64,000 nucleotides of DNA from Metopolophium dirhodum (GCF_019925205.1 NC_083565.1:24270241-24334240); one strand, 5' to 3'. Positions 38,615-53,002 are shown, counted from the first letter of the stretch. Notes: generated by a model not told the origin, from the letters alone. Translations and numbers: made by a program.

Positions 38615-39462
38615 TAGTGATGGGAAAATTCCCGGGAATATAGTTTCGGGAATTTCCCTGGGAAAATACCCAACACCGGGAATTTCCCGGGAATATAATA
38701 AATGTTTTAATATTATATTGATCATAGATTTCAGTTTTAAATTAAACGTATAATGATTTAAATGATCCAAATGACAGCTCTTTATTGATATCATGTCAGT
38801 TTAGATATTTATTCTTTATAAAAAAAGTTATTAAGTAACGAAAATTTAATTTTTTAAATCTGTACAATGGCCAATGATCACAAAATAATCGATCTAACTT
38901 TCATTTATCTATATTGAAAAATTAAAAATAAACATACTGAAATTGAAATATTGAATAACTTTTACTTATACATATAATGAACAACATATATTTATATATA
39001 ACTATAAGTACTTCAGTCTCTTTATTAATAAAAATAAAAGCAAAACTGTTCTCTTAATTAATACTTTTATAATAATAATGTATTATGATTTATGAACTTA
39101 TGATAAAAAAAAGGAAAACAATTAATAAAGTATCCAAACTACTACTTTGTATTGAAATACGTTGTGAAAATAAACATAACTAGGTACTAAATAACTTTTT
39201 ATTTATACATGTAATGAATAAAATAAAAATATAACTAGACTTCAGTCTTTTTGTTTAAATCGCTTTAAAATAAAAGTAAAACAGTACTCTTAATTTATAC
39301 TTTTGAACAAAATATACTAATATAGACCGTCGTTCTATTACAACTCGATTTTTATTTATTTATTTTTTTCAATATTCCCCAAGGAAATTTCCCGAGAGGT
39401 CGGGGAATATTCCCTGTTCCCGGGAACATTCCTTGGAGAATATTCCCAATGGCACGTCACTA
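38615..39462. mobile_element. hAT-like MITE (848 bp) with GGGAA-palindrome-rich ends
   Basis: Bounded by TAGTGATGGGAA at the left and the inverted TAGTGACGTGCCATTGGGAA at the right. Flanks are TGCATGAC (38607-38614) and TGCATAAC (39463-39470), an 8 bp duplication with one mismatch. The subterminal regions hold clustered palindromes such as GGGAATTTCCC (38648, 38678), GGAAATTTCCC (39383) and GGGAATATTCCC (39403). The interior is AT-rich and non-coding. Confidence 0.8.
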
Positions 39463-39470
39463 TGCATAAC

Positions 39471-42400
39471 TATGACTATGTCAGCACCTATCACAAGATT
39501 TTGTTCAAGTTAACTGAATCAATTTATTTTATATATTATTTACATCAGTTATGCACTAAGTTATTTTATAAATTAATTTAATTTAACTAATATTAAATTG
39601 TACAGTCTTGTTCTTTATTCGAAAGTGATAGCCTTACTATAGTGTACTGATGCATAAAAGTCATATTTAAGTCAATATTTCAGCCTCGAAGTCAATTAGC
39701 TGGGCTTGTCAAAACGATTTTTTTTTTTTGAAAATAGCTTTTATTCGATTGGTAGTAAATTATTAAATGTAAATTATTAATGCGTAAATATGTAATTTTG
39801 TGTTGGTATTTATAGACCATTAGTAAAAGAGATGTAAAATAAATGGAATATACTGTACCTATATTATTTAAATGTAATACTGGATAGTGTTTATTATGCT
39901 TGGACCAGTTTTACAAATTATAAACATTGGTAGATAAATATTAATTACAAAATTTTTTAAAATCCGATTGCACTTATATATTCCAAGTCCAATACCGTGG
40001 ACCTGATCCTTAGTACACAATGTTAAGTAACTCAAAAACTACTAGTTCAAATTTTTATTTGCCTAAATGTTTAGTAAATCATCCAATAAATAATTTACAG
40101 AAGAAAATCCCTTTTCCTCAAGTGTTCCCCAAAAATGTTCTCATTTGAAAGACAAAAATTTGTATCTCCAAAGAGCACTCCTAAGTAGTACAAAAAATGT
40201 GAATGTGAAAATATGTCATTAAGTATATTTAAAAATTCTAAATACAAATTTTGAATAACATTGTTGAAAAAAAAAGAGTTTGAGAATGCATGGTGAATCA
40301 CCCTGTGTCCCTGTACATATAGGAATCTGAAATATATAATATCTATATATACATAATAAAAACTGTATTTATTTTATCTTGAGTTGTTCATAAATATTTT
40401 TATTTTTAGTATTTAGTGTACGTTATATGCTGTTATATATAGGTACTTAAAGTAGTTGGATTCATTCATAAATATGACGGATGGGAATTATTAAAAAAAA
40501 TTCAATTCTCAGTAATGCTACTATATATTGCTTATGAATATTGTATAATAATAATGTCTTTTGTCGAGTAAGCCTCCATCATAATTTAAGACTGAATGGG
40601 GTCAATGTCGGATGTCAGATAACTCGTGTTAACTGAATGTAAACAACCGTGTTTAATAAGAGAAAATTAAGACGGAGGAAATGGGTAATTCTCACGTACG
40701 AAGAATTACCTACTGTTATTATTAAACTATATGGCTTGGAATGTATTATTATGTATTAGATTTCTATACATTATTTCAATAATATTATGTACGGTATGTT
40801 TACAAGCTTATAATAGAATAAAATATGTTTTTTATAAATAGTAGGCATGAGTAAAAATTTGAATTAAATCAGAGGAACATACGTTAGAATTAGGTATGTT
40901 CCTTTGAATAAACCGCCATCTGTTTGGCTATTCATTTTTTAAAAATATATTATTTATAAGGCTATATTTTGATAGAAAATCATGCTTATTATTATTATTA
41001 TTATTATTGCCAAAACGTGAACAACCATATTCGATGTCAGTGGCAACAGTCAACAGCTATATGTTAAAACGCAAACTCGCCCAATTATACGGTATTGTTC
41101 GGACATATAACAATGGGCCAATAATATATGGTCATTTTGATTTTTTTGCGATTTCCTTAGATACGTTTTCTGAATACACGTAAACTACTAACCTTGTTTA
41201 GGATGTTTCAATAAATTTAATGGGAATTCTAGTCACACTGTCACAGATATCTGTACTCATCTATTTTTTTGAAAACAGTATGATTCATTTAGAAAACTCG
41301 CAATATATGGTTTTGTATAGCACTGCACGTTTGTTCAAGTTTAGGATATTACATATTATCATAAAGATATCCCGTATTCCTATTTCCTGCTGCGCAGTCC
41401 TCGAAATTCAGTATTGGATTAGTGTCTGAAACAGGGTTAGGAGTTTGAACCAAATAAATTAACATATGAAACTTATTTGATAAAACAATTTATTCACGGA
41501 AATGGACCCGATACCTAATGCAAATTATGAAGAAAATACTTTTTAATATTGAAGTTTTTTGGTATTGAGAGTTTAAAAAGTCATCTTTTATAAGTAAATT
41601 TATAAGTAGTTTGTCATAGATAATCAATATATACTATGTGACAAACAAACTTAAAAAAAACTTGTTGAATAAGTATTTGAATATTTTTTTTATAACTATT
41701 AAAATTGTCAATGGGAGTTTGTTTATAGTTATTTTAATTTATTTTTTATCCGTGTTATACTCGAAAAATTATTTTAATTAAATATTAAATTGTTTAGTAA
41801 ACTCATAAAATAAAAATACTTTCATGAAGTACCTACCTGTAGCGTATGCCTATAATTTAATATTATTATACATTTTTTATTTAAATTTAATTGTTTAAAA
41901 ATAATTACCAATAACCAAATTTAATACAACATTTTACTTTAAAAATAAAAATGTAGTAATATTACATGTTAGTAATATTATATGTTTAATAATATTTTAA
42001 GATTATAAAAATAAATTAACTTTTTTATGTTCTTAATTAATTAACTTTTTAATGGAGCATTGAAAATTGAAAATAAAATGATCTGAGTCTTATCTTATTA
42101 TTTTGATCCCTTGGTAGTCATGAAATAATGATTAATAGGTACATAACGAAACAATGAACAAAAATATTACGTGGCTTTTCAAAATATTTGAAACTGTTAT
42201 CCCGTCAAAAGATCAATAATAATTCTTAATATTCCGCTTTTTAATTAATTCCGTTCATGGTAGGTACATTTAAAAAAAATATATGTTGAATTCTCTAGTT
42301 GGTTTATTATTTTAATATTAAGTCTTTTTTGTGTATAATATATATAATTTGATCAAATGTAAAGATTTTATTTTATAATTAATGTAAGTAGATACTAAAG

Positions 42401-45230
42401 TTTTTGTAAAAAGTACAGGTGTTGTATGGGTTAGTGCATCGTTACTTTTCTTAAAAATATTTAAGTATTATAGTTTTTCCTAGATTATATTATAATAAAC
42501 TATGAATTACGATATTAACGCTTATTGTATCTTTGATACCATGTTGTATTGAACACAATTTAAATTAAAATTCTTAATTGTATACCAAGGATAATTTTTA
42601 TAGAAAAGTCAAAAGTACCTAGTACGTGTACTTTATAGTGTAAAGTAAAGAATGAATAATGAATACTTATATATCAATATTTTATCTAGACAAATATTGG
42701 ATTAAGACCAAAAGGTCAATAATTATTTTAAGACAATTTCTACATTTTTATTCGGTTTTATTTTCACATTTTTCAATAAGTAAATATTAAATACCTGAGT
42801 GATATCTGAGTGTGTTTGGACTTAGTTGGCAAATAATGAGTTTAGTATAGTAGGACAGTTGTAGGTATCTACCAATTTTGTTATATACCATAATATGCGC
42901 TGATAAAATTTAATAAGTAGTAACTAATATTTAAATTTAAATCATTTATAATTAACAATGTCAATTCACTTTTTTTAATAAATTATATATTAACGTTAGG
43001 AACAATAGTTTATTGGAAAAATGGACATTAGGTCATTTTAATAAATATTTCAATGATAATGTTATAACAAATAACACTTTTAATATAAAATAGAATATAA
43101 ATTAAGTGTTTTAAAATAATTAAATAGTCCAGAAAATGTGGTTAAAAGTATTTTTAATAATGCATTACAGTTATAGTATACAATTCGTTTGTTGAGTTGG
43201 AATTTTACTTTTTCCATTGATATAATATTATACATAATAGACTATAGCTTTATACATATTATATGTTTTGTTCGTATAGTAACACTCTGAGAAATAGTTC
43301 CAGAAATATATGTTGACTATAGTATATTATCGATATAATATCATAATGTATATAAAATATATTATTGTATATTACTATAAATAAATAACCTACCTATTGA
43401 TGTTCTATTACAATATTCCATTCATTCATTAACTTTAAAATTATTATTTTAAACTGGCTATAAATCGTAGAAAATTATTTTTTAACTTATTCATAATAGG
43501 TATTAAATCGTGTGGATTTATTATAATCAACCTTATTTATTATTAAAAATGTATTTGTGTACGCCCTGTTATTTGTTCTAGATATTGCATTGTTGAATAT
43601 TCATTCTGATGTTCATATTAATTAGGTAATTAATTATAAGTGTCATCATGAACGCCCATTAGTCTTGTTATAATGTTTTTTTAACATGAACAATTAAAAA
43701 GTGTTAACGTATGATATTTTGTGGTTTAAATTTTTTCTTATCCTGCAGACAAAAATGTTAACTAGTACAAATAAAAAAAAAAAGAATTTAGCTTGTACTT
43801 GAATAGTAAGGTAAACCAATGTTTTGAATTTTGAACCGATTTGTACTTATAGTGAGGAAGGTGTATTTTTAAATTTTAAAGTTATATTTTGAATAAAAAA
43901 TGTTTTGCGTTTCTAAACTTAATAGATTTGAAGAGATTTGATGAAAAACACATAATATAAATATATAAATGTAGGGTATTTGTTTTCTGGATTATTTATT
44001 ATTTTTCTATTTATTTGTTGATTAAATAAAATATAAAAAAATGTATATTTAATATTAGGTATATGTTTTAAATCTTTAATTCATTTATATTGTATGCCTT
44101 TATGTGGTACCTATTGATGATATCATTAGATTTTGAGATTGAAACGTTCGAACTCGAATTATTAGTTTCATGACGATATTTAATATAGGTACGCAAACAA
44201 AATGTATATATAATAATATTGTTGTATTGAATTTTAATATTAAATACCTTGTGATACAACACAATATTCATTGTTCAAACAAATATCAGAGAAAATCAAG
44301 TATACTTACATCCCGTTATGTCATTCGGTAGTCGTGTTCGTATATTGCGTCCATCAAAGCCGTGTACTTATAAAAGGTAGACCATATATACTTAGTCATC
44401 GATCAGTTATTTTCTACACGTGCTTTGTAACGGACGTCTCGATATTCAACGGCGTCGAAAGATTTCGGGAAAGTTGATTTACGACCCTCCCCTCTATACT
44501 CCGTGACGTCGATTAAAAAAGACAGGGTGTCCCGCAGTGTATAATATTTGCAATGTGCACGGATCGAACATTTACCAATAGCGCTACAAACAATATCTTA
44601 TCTTGGGACGAAAACTCTTTTTAGACATTATAATATTATTCTAACCCCAAACCTATAACCTTGAATGTACACATTTATATTATACTGTCAAAATTTGGTA
44701 TTCTCCCCAAGACGGATGGTCAACGTTTATTGCGTTGTTTATGAGCACGGGCGACAATAATCGTAATTTATACAATTTTAATGACCTGCTCGTCCGGAAA
44801 TGGAACGGCCTCATCAGTAACGTCCATGTACAAACAGTGCTATATATATAACACGTGCAAGCATCATTTTTACGTATTATTATAATATTATCTAGGGTTG
44901 ATGGTATTGAAAACGGAATATACCGGTATTGTTGTATTAGAATATCGGTACTGGTATGGACCGGTATACCACAATACCGATACATACTGAAAAACAACCG
45001 TATAATAACCGGCACATACACCTTACCGGAAAACCGTAACATTGGAATACCGCAATTAACTTTGCAGGGTTGATGGTATTAAAATTGGATACCGGTATTG
45101 CGATATTAGAACCAATCACATACACATTATATACGGAAAAAATCGTCAAAACTATATTAATTAATATTATTGTGTTTGCTTTATGTTTTCGTGCACATAT
45201 TATACTAATCAGATGTACAATATCGGTTTT
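39471..45230. other. Probable first intron, right part
   Basis: AT-rich, with an (ATT)n microsatellite at 40988-41008. Near the right end (44880-45110) AGGGTTGATGGTATT occurs twice (about 44892 and 45066), with several ACCGGTATT-type palindromic words between. No exon recognised. Confidence 0.4.
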
Positions 45231-45233
45231 CAG
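45203..45233 (+). promoter_or_regulatory. 3' splice site before the 45.2 kb exon
   Basis: A TACTAAT branch-point-like word (45203-45209) is followed by TCGGTTTTCAG ending at 45233, a complete-looking acceptor. The exon then runs 117 untranslated bases to the ATG at 45351. Confidence 0.6.
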
Positions 45234-45350
45234 GTGCGCAAGGTGTCCCGCGAAGATAACATCCGACACAGAGCATAATAAATAATAAAGAATTTATTGC
45301 TGAGACTACGGACGGTTCGAAAGCGAAGTGCGAACCGCTGAAACAGTATA

Positions 45351-46755
45351 ATGGGTCCTACGGTAGCGGCCACTACGACCGCGTTGGCGGAATCGTCGGA
45401 CGGCGACCACAGTGCCAAAAAAAAGGGCATACGGCGGCTGTTGACGCCCGCCATATTCGCGGGCGGCGACCACAAGAACAAGCAGTCGGCGGCGGCGGCG
45501 GCGGCTGTGGACGTCGGTAGCGCGGCCGCAGTTCACAACCACCAACACCGCCCACCCAGCAACAACCGACCGCCCGGCACCAACAACAACAAGACCATCA
45601 TCGAGACGGCATTTGTCAACAACAACAACAACGGCAACGGTAACTCTACCGGAAACGTAGCGTACCGGTTGCAGCAACAGCAACAGCAACTGCAGCGGTT
45701 TCGGTACGCGCAAGGGGCCGACCGGCACGCCGTCGACGTGACCGACTTCCGGTCCCGGAGCGTCAGTCCCGGATCGTTCGACCGGGACGTTAACGCCAAT
45801 TACGGCAGCGTCGAACGTCGGACGGACAGCCCTTGTTCGCTGTTGTCATCGTCGTCGACGTCGTCGCTGCTGCCCTCGCCTTCGGGCAGGCGGTCCGCTC
45901 CCATAATACCGTACTCTCAGTATTACAACAACAGGAACGGAGGCGGCGACGGCGGCAGCGGCGGTTCGCAGCAGCAACGGATGTTGCTCATGCCGGTCGG
46001 CGCGCAGGTCAAGATCACCGCGCCGCCTTCGTCGAACACCGCGGTGTACGCTGCCGCCGTCCGTCAACATCGACTGCAACAGCAACAGCAGCAACAGCAA
46101 CGGCAGGAACAACAGGCCATATACGGCAACGTGGTGGCCGGCGCCGCGGGCCCGTTCGTCCGGGGGTCCCCGCACCGGGCCACCATCGGGTGCGTCCGGG
46201 AATCGCCGGCCCGGCAGTCGACCATTTACGAGACTGAAGAGGACGTCGTTGCTTCCGCCGCGGCGGGCGAGAAGAGGTTTCAGCCGATTTTCAAGAGAGG
46301 CGCCCTGCAAGAGCCAGCCGCCGACCCGTCAGCTGTGGCCGCCGGACATACGTCGCCGCCGCCACTATCGTCCGGCTGCAGTCCGAAGAGGGTGAGTTTT
46401 TCGCCGGGGCCGTCCGAACCACCCGCGTACTGGCCCACCAAGAAAGGCCCGTCCCCGCAACCGCCCACCCGCCAACGGTCGACCGACTCACCGGTGGCCG
46501 CGGAACGGCCACTGCCGCTCGTGCCCAAACGGAGCCCGTCCACGTCGGCCATTTACGGCACGCTGCAACAGCGCGGCGGCCAACAGCGGCCGCACCAGCA
46601 GCAGCAGCAGCCGCCGACGCCGATCCGGTGGTGGCCACCGCCGTCGCCGTCTCCGCTGCACCAGCACTACCAACAGTCCGGCAGCGAGTCCGGTAGCGAG
46701 GCCGGCGAAGTGCAACGAATACTGAATGCCAAGAACGGTCATCGGCTGGTCATCG
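45351..46755 (+). CDS. First coding exon of an unidentified large protein, low-complexity N terminus (468 residues)
   Basis: Open from ATG 45351 to a donor ATCG|GTAAGT after 46755, leaving phase 1. If read through, the frame stops just past the donor, which supports splicing. The protein is disordered. It has an N-terminal basic segment (AKKKGIRRLLTPAIF, about 21-36), poly-Ala, poly-Asn and several poly-Gln runs, Ser-rich patches, and Pro-rich segments (KKGPSPQPPTRQR; ERPLPLVPKRSPS) of the SH3-ligand kind. There are several short Tyr motifs (NYGSV, IYGNV, IYETEED, IYGTL). Such composition fits a cytoplasmic adaptor or signalling scaffold; this is inference and I do not recognise the family. 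Codons are GC-rich, unlike the AT-rich surroundings. The remaining exons must lie right of the window. Confidence 0.75.
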
Positions 46756-49700
46756 GTAAGTGCACCGCGCGATGTATCTGATTACGCGATAATGTTTCAA
46801 AATATTATGTATAATAAATTATGCCGACCACGAACGCGTTTCGACACGTTTTCGTAATAAACACGTGGTAATAACGATCACCGCGGTATATGCATACCCA
46901 TGGGTTATTATATTATTATAATGTTATCTTAATAGCTGGTATAGCCCCCGCCCCCTCGCAGGTGTTGATTTACATAATGCACGCGAACTACCCCGCACAC
47001 ACCTCGTCGCTGTTTAAACAACTTTTTATTTATTTTTTATTATAACCGGCTTCTTTGACATAATATTATATATTTTTATGATATTATCACATCATATGGT
47101 GCAGCATAATTACAGCACTTTTATCTTTTTCACCAAAAAAACTTATGATTTACCTTATATTATATAAGTATTACAATAGCCAAGGTACTAATAACTGCCG
47201 TACTCTTTTGGAAAGTATTTTGCACTTTATTTCAAACTTAAATGCTGAAAGTACCATAAAATATTCTTTTTTTTTGTTTAGACTAAAGATAATATGCAAG
47301 ATGATATATTTTTACACCCTATTAAAAGTAAACCTATACTGGGTCTGTGGCTATATAGACCTACAACTGAATGTAAATCAACCCGGATAACCAACTAATC
47401 TGAATAGTGGTGCCCATAAAAAGCAAAACTAAGGGAAAACAAATTTCTTTAAAAGAAAAAAAAAGAAGATTCTGGTTGTTTAGTTATGGAAACCTCTAGT
47501 TTTCTTAGTGGATACAAGTGTCCCACCTACCCTCACTCACGAGTGAGCTCTCGAAATAAATGATTGAATATTTCTTTTTGATTTCAAAAGGTGCATTGCC
47601 CGACACTTCAAATACATCCTAGAAAGCTTTAGGCGACTGTTTCACCAAGGTTTAACTTGGATCAATATGGTTAATATAACTATTCTAGGTATAATATGAA
47701 AATACAATAAATTCAAATAAAACGCCTATAATTATGGTCGTAAATATATTTGAATAACTGTTTATCCCCTAGAAGCAACATGTGAATAATATAGGTGACG
47801 TGATGCGTGCGTTTCAACTTGACGTGCCGCCGCTCCCTCGATTAATCCCATAATGGATAATATTGTAATCCTCGGAAAACGGGTGACGCGTTTCATCGAG
47901 CCGGAATTTATGAGTTTCTCAAACATACTTACATAGCTTTTTCCGATGGAATTTCGACTAACTGTATTACAAATAATAAACAATCGTCGTCGACGACGCA
48001 AAAACGGTTTTATCGAAAATTCGAGAATCATAATATGATAAATAATGGCATGGTTATTTCGAAAAAACTGTCGGCGGCGATCGCGTCTTGTCGGAACAGT
48101 GAAACCGACCGTCAAGATTATTTTGTATAAAACGGTAATCAAATTTTTATCACCGACCACAGTTGAGGCATAAACCTGTAGTTAACGTTAAGCCGGGTTA
48201 TCAGTACTCAGCTGTGCCGTGTACCTATACTGTATAATAGTGGAATACACTCAACTCGCAGGTAACGCGTGTTACCAACATTTTGTTACCAGCTATGCAT
48301 AATATACTATGTATGGAACATGACACGAAATGGTGCAGTGAAAACCCGGCTTTATCATCGTGATATTTTCCAGTTGTCAGTATTGAAAGAAGACTGGGAC
48401 TGATGGCCGTAAAAATCATTTTCTCCTTGTCACTGCGGTCTGATTTTCAACGGTTCTCGATAAAATCGACTTCACGTCACTGAAGTTCATGAGTTCGTAA
48501 ATTGTGCGCAGTGCGACGGCGATTCATCGACGAATTTTTTTACCATCAATTATTATCAGCTTTTGTTATAATATTGTAGATGATCGCCAACGTCGGCATT
48601 CATCATGTCGCACATTTCTTGCGATTCTTGTGTTATGCAGTACGACGAAATTTCGGTGAAACGAGACTTTTAAACGTATATTTACAAACCTCATCACTTT
48701 TAGACTGGTGAAATTACGTGGTTTATTTACAGATGGTTACGAACCGTAGACGTTAATGTAATAATAGTCGTTGTTTGTTGCGTACATATAATATGAGGTA
48801 GGCAACCTATACTTCAAATTTTCAAAACATTTGAATTAAAATGTTTGGCGATTGAATGCAAACTATAAAGTATACTAATTGTGTTTATTGTGTTTAAATC
48901 ACAATGTATATGTATTATGACTACATGGACTAGTGACGTGTTTAGGAGGTAGAAAGTTGTTCAACTTCTTCGATCGCGGACTTTGCAGATTCGTGTGTAC
49001 CGTGTGCGTGCATCTAAAATTTACATTGTATGCAATTTTAATGTGCCGTATTGTAGCGTCGTTTTGACGAAACCTGTTTCAGAATTCAGTTAAATGAATT
49101 ATTGTCATTACACTCGCCTTAGTACCTCAATGTTTTTTTTAGTTCTAAAATATTGATGATCATGTAAATTATATCGACTCCTCCTTGAAAATTGGCCCAT
49201 ATATTGACCACATCAATTATTGATACTGTCTATTTATTGACAATATTAGCGTATACAGTTAAGTTTGCCAATTTATAAGTTTACAATCGTTACGATCCAG
49301 TGGCTTTAAACAATGACTATACTATATTATATAAATATCATACTCATATATGGAAGGGTATTTAGTCGTAGAGTTTTAGTTTGTGTAAACATTATACTGG
49401 TCGAATAATAGCCATTGTGGTATCGTATATATGACTCATACTTAATAGTAACTTAAACTGCGGCAGTCGTTTCGCACACAATAATAGCCAATAGGTGGTA
49501 TATAATACGAATTTAAAGCAAAATGAAAAGTTGACAAAGTATTTCGCACACTTCAAATAAATTGTGATATTAATAGTATATGATTATTATTATGTAGACA
49601 ACATGGTTGAAAGAACCACACTATACGTCATATATTTATTTTATTTTAAATAGCGTGTTAGTTATTTACTGCATGTTTTATTATTGGTGCCACGCTGGTT

Positions 49701-52250
49701 GTTTGTGCAAATCCTAACCTTTTTTTACCTGGAAATAAATATCTTATCATTTGGGCGAGTATAATAAACTTAATGTTACTTATCGAAACTACACTATTAT
49801 TTTGTACTTTCTCGTACTTAATACCTATAATTACAGCTGCTGTATAACAATATATATAATCTGTAGTGACGCGTATAGTAGATATAAGACCACATAGTTG
49901 CGCACGCGACGTAATTTTTTCCGTTCAAATATTTTTAAATCATTTTTTTAATCTTTATCTTTTTTTTCTCTATATCGAAGTATATTAATTTTTAGTTTTT
50001 GGACGACGTTATACAAATAAAAATTTAAAAATGAGTTTTGACATTATTTTATGTGACTGTACGATAATTACTAAAATAAAGCATTAGATACTCAATGTAG
50101 TATGGAAAATTCATAAAAATAATTTATATAATAATATGATATTATTAAAACTATACTGGGCTATATAATTCCCCTCACGGGTCACTAAAGGTTAACTGTG
50201 GTTGACAAGTTAAATAGGTAGGTACTGTGTTTTATTTTATTTTAATTTAAAATAATAATGGATATAAAATGTATGATATTGTAAAATATTGTGTCGTTAT
50301 CCACAACCTTAAGCATATAGCGAAACAAATTAACTTTTTTTTAAAGTATACCAAAACTGATAGTCGTAAGTCTATTATAATGGGAAGAAAAATGTTGTCG
50401 CTCAAACGGTATACTGTTCTCGTCTATATACAGTAACTACATTACCCTTCGTAAAAGTTCGTCTAAACACTCTAAACAGTAGGTGTATCGTAGCTCATAG
50501 GTATATAAAATTCGTTCAAATGGCATGGATTTAAGCAAGTTGATTCGCCTAAATGGACTACGTTCGTTATTTATTTTAGTATATAAAGGGTAACGTTATG
50601 GTGGTTATTTGGTGTACCAATATATATATAATATGAATTTTGTATAAAATAAAAAAGTAAAACAATGTAATATAGGATAAAATGTTTACCTACAATTGTT
50701 ATCCCAAATAACCAAGATTGTATGGGTATAATTTGATTTAATGTAGCAATAGTGTTTTGTTTTATTTTTTAAAATGGTATTTCTGTTTTCAATCTATCTG
50801 ATTGAAAAATAGTCTGTCCTATACTTCTATAAACTGTTGAATTTATAGTTTAAAAGCAATATTGAGAATAGTTGAATTTAAAAAAATATATATAATATTT
50901 CATATTATATTATGATTTATGACCAATAATATTATGTTAGTAGTTGAAAATAATTGAATTATGCAACACATTGAAATGCTGTTTATCTAAACTGACTTAA
51001 ATGTATTCTTAATATAAGATGATATGGTCTAAATAAAACATTTATTTACGATTCGTCATATCGTACATATATTTTGTAATTTGTATTTTATCCACTCAAA
51101 TTATAACTCCGTGTACAATGTAATTATAAACTTAATTTATCATTAAGTTATCACAATTAGAAAGCTTAGGGTAAAGCAGCCACGGAAAAATCGATCACGT
51201 GTTACTTTATAATAAATCCTCAAACATGTGTTTTTGACGGGTTCTTATAGTAGATCCCTTATTCTTACAATGTATATCGAATCATATGACGAACTACCGT
51301 GTACCGGAAACGATCCATTAAAATTGACGGTTCCCGAACATTCTTCTTTTTGTTGTATTCAATACAGTTGATTCGACTTGAATTTAGAAGAAAATAACAT
51401 AAAGTTCCTGTACTGGGTCAAGTGGAACAATTTTGTAACGGTACATAAGTTTAATGAAAATATGGTTTAGCTTTAGACCTTACTATAGAAATAATTGGGC
51501 GTTATTTCTGAAAACGATAATTTATCCTTTGATTCATATTATTATTAAATTAACAATAATACCTAACGCTATTGATTTGAATTCTGTATGTGATTCATAG
51601 TCGTTATACTCGTGGTCTTTTTAACACTTGATTTCTAAAGGTATTCCAATATTTGATTTAAAAATATTTATTACTATAGGGCTGGACTTTATATGAAGTG
51701 TAAAATAGTAATGCATGCATTTAATTTTGTTGAAATAAACAATACATATATAATATAATATACAATGTATTTTCCAATAATCGTCAAGTAAAAGAGAAGC
51801 ATCTTATAATTTTAAAATAGATTGAATAAAAAGTTACATTTTGTTAACTAGTCTTATATATGATAAAAATAGATCATAATATTATGTATAAATATCAGTT
51901 GATTGGTGGTGGGTATTACTAACAAAATTTGTAAAACAACGCTGCAAAAAAAAATATCATGTCGTATAGTTACTTTAAGTATAAAATATACGTACGCGTG
52001 TGTACACGGGCTTGTCAAGTCTCTGATCTCGGACGACTCGCATAAACCATTCATTAGCGCATGCCACATAGCGATCTTTTCGGACTATAGGCACATAATT
52101 ATGTGTGTACCTCGAGCCGGGAATGGGTAGTGGGGTGGTTTGTTATGGGGGTGAACAACCAAGCCAATGCACTGTGTACGTATACAAGCCACCTCGTTTT
52201 CACGTTTTTCCGATTATATACAGCCAACATAGAATAACGGTTATTATACG
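46756..52250. other. Intron with a mildly GC-rich patch
   Basis: AT-rich intronic DNA. A patch at about 47780-48640 is richer in CpG and could be regulatory. A minus-strand frame of 132 codons there (47762-48160) has no domain-like sequence. No exon recognised. Confidence 0.4.
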
Positions 52251-52298
52251 CACGTCGGTCCACCCTGTATATTTACACGCACACGGTATATAGTAATA

Positions 52299-52400
52299 GC
52301 AGTAGTGGCATCGGTAGTAGTAGTAAGAGTAGTAGGAGTAGTATAGGTGTAGTAGTGGTAATGCGGTAGTGGTAGTAGTAGTAGTAGTAGTAGTAGTAGG
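52299..52400. repeat. Imperfect (GTA)n microsatellite
   Basis: Run of GTAGTA-type triplets, interrupted, purest at 52373-52400. It produces spurious Tyr/Val-rich open frames on both strands. Confidence 0.9.
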
Positions 52401-52549
52401 GACTGGGAAAGTGAAAAAGACACGTTTCATACCGGCTTTCATGAACGATATACAGAAGGCTTCCCCATGCCATACACTACGACGATCCTGGTGTAGGGGT
52501 TGTACCGTACTGTATTTGGGTATATATATCTATATGTATACAGTATGTG

Positions 52550-52780
52550 TACACCGAGGGACGCTTAAAGCGCTATCGATTGAGCAACCGCCGCTGACGA
52601 GGGTGTTATAGGGTCGGTTTTCGCCGAACGGCCACCGGTCGCGCGAGCGTTCCCGACGCCGCACCGACTGCTCTCTCCTAACCCCACAAAGTGCATCTGC
52701 GGGCGGCTGAAAGTCCATTTCGGTGCGGTCGCCGGGCGAACGTGTTGGATTTCGGTACCAACTACATTTTATAGTTACCA
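52550..52780 (+). promoter_or_regulatory. CpG-rich internal promoter candidate
   Basis: A sharp CpG-rich patch a few hundred bases upstream of the candidate first exon at 53003. Placement suggests an internal promoter. A short upstream ORF (ATG CCG ACT GGC TGA) follows at about 52908 in the would-be leader. Confidence 0.4.
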
Positions 52781-53002
52781 TTTCGGGCTAGTATCAAATC
52801 GGTTTAGGTTTTTATTTTCGATTTTAGTCGTATTCCTACTGTAATGGTATTATAATAATACATATTACATAGGTACTTTCGATATATCACCGAATTCGGT
52901 TTGGCCATGCCGACTGGCTGATAGGTTGGATTATATTTTACATCACCAGAGGAAAACTATCACTCTGTCACGATATATTTCCACTTGATCAAGAAGACGG
53001 AT

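Noticed and set aside
45306..46742. Long frames antisense or out of frame to the 45.3-46.8 kb exon
   Set aside because: They are shadows of CAG/CAA and GC-rich coding sequence in other frames. Only the plus frame from 45351 ends in a well-formed donor and has ordered motifs.
47762..48160. 132-codon minus-strand frame
   Set aside because: No domain-like sequence, and it lies in a mildly GC-rich patch where chance frames are expected.
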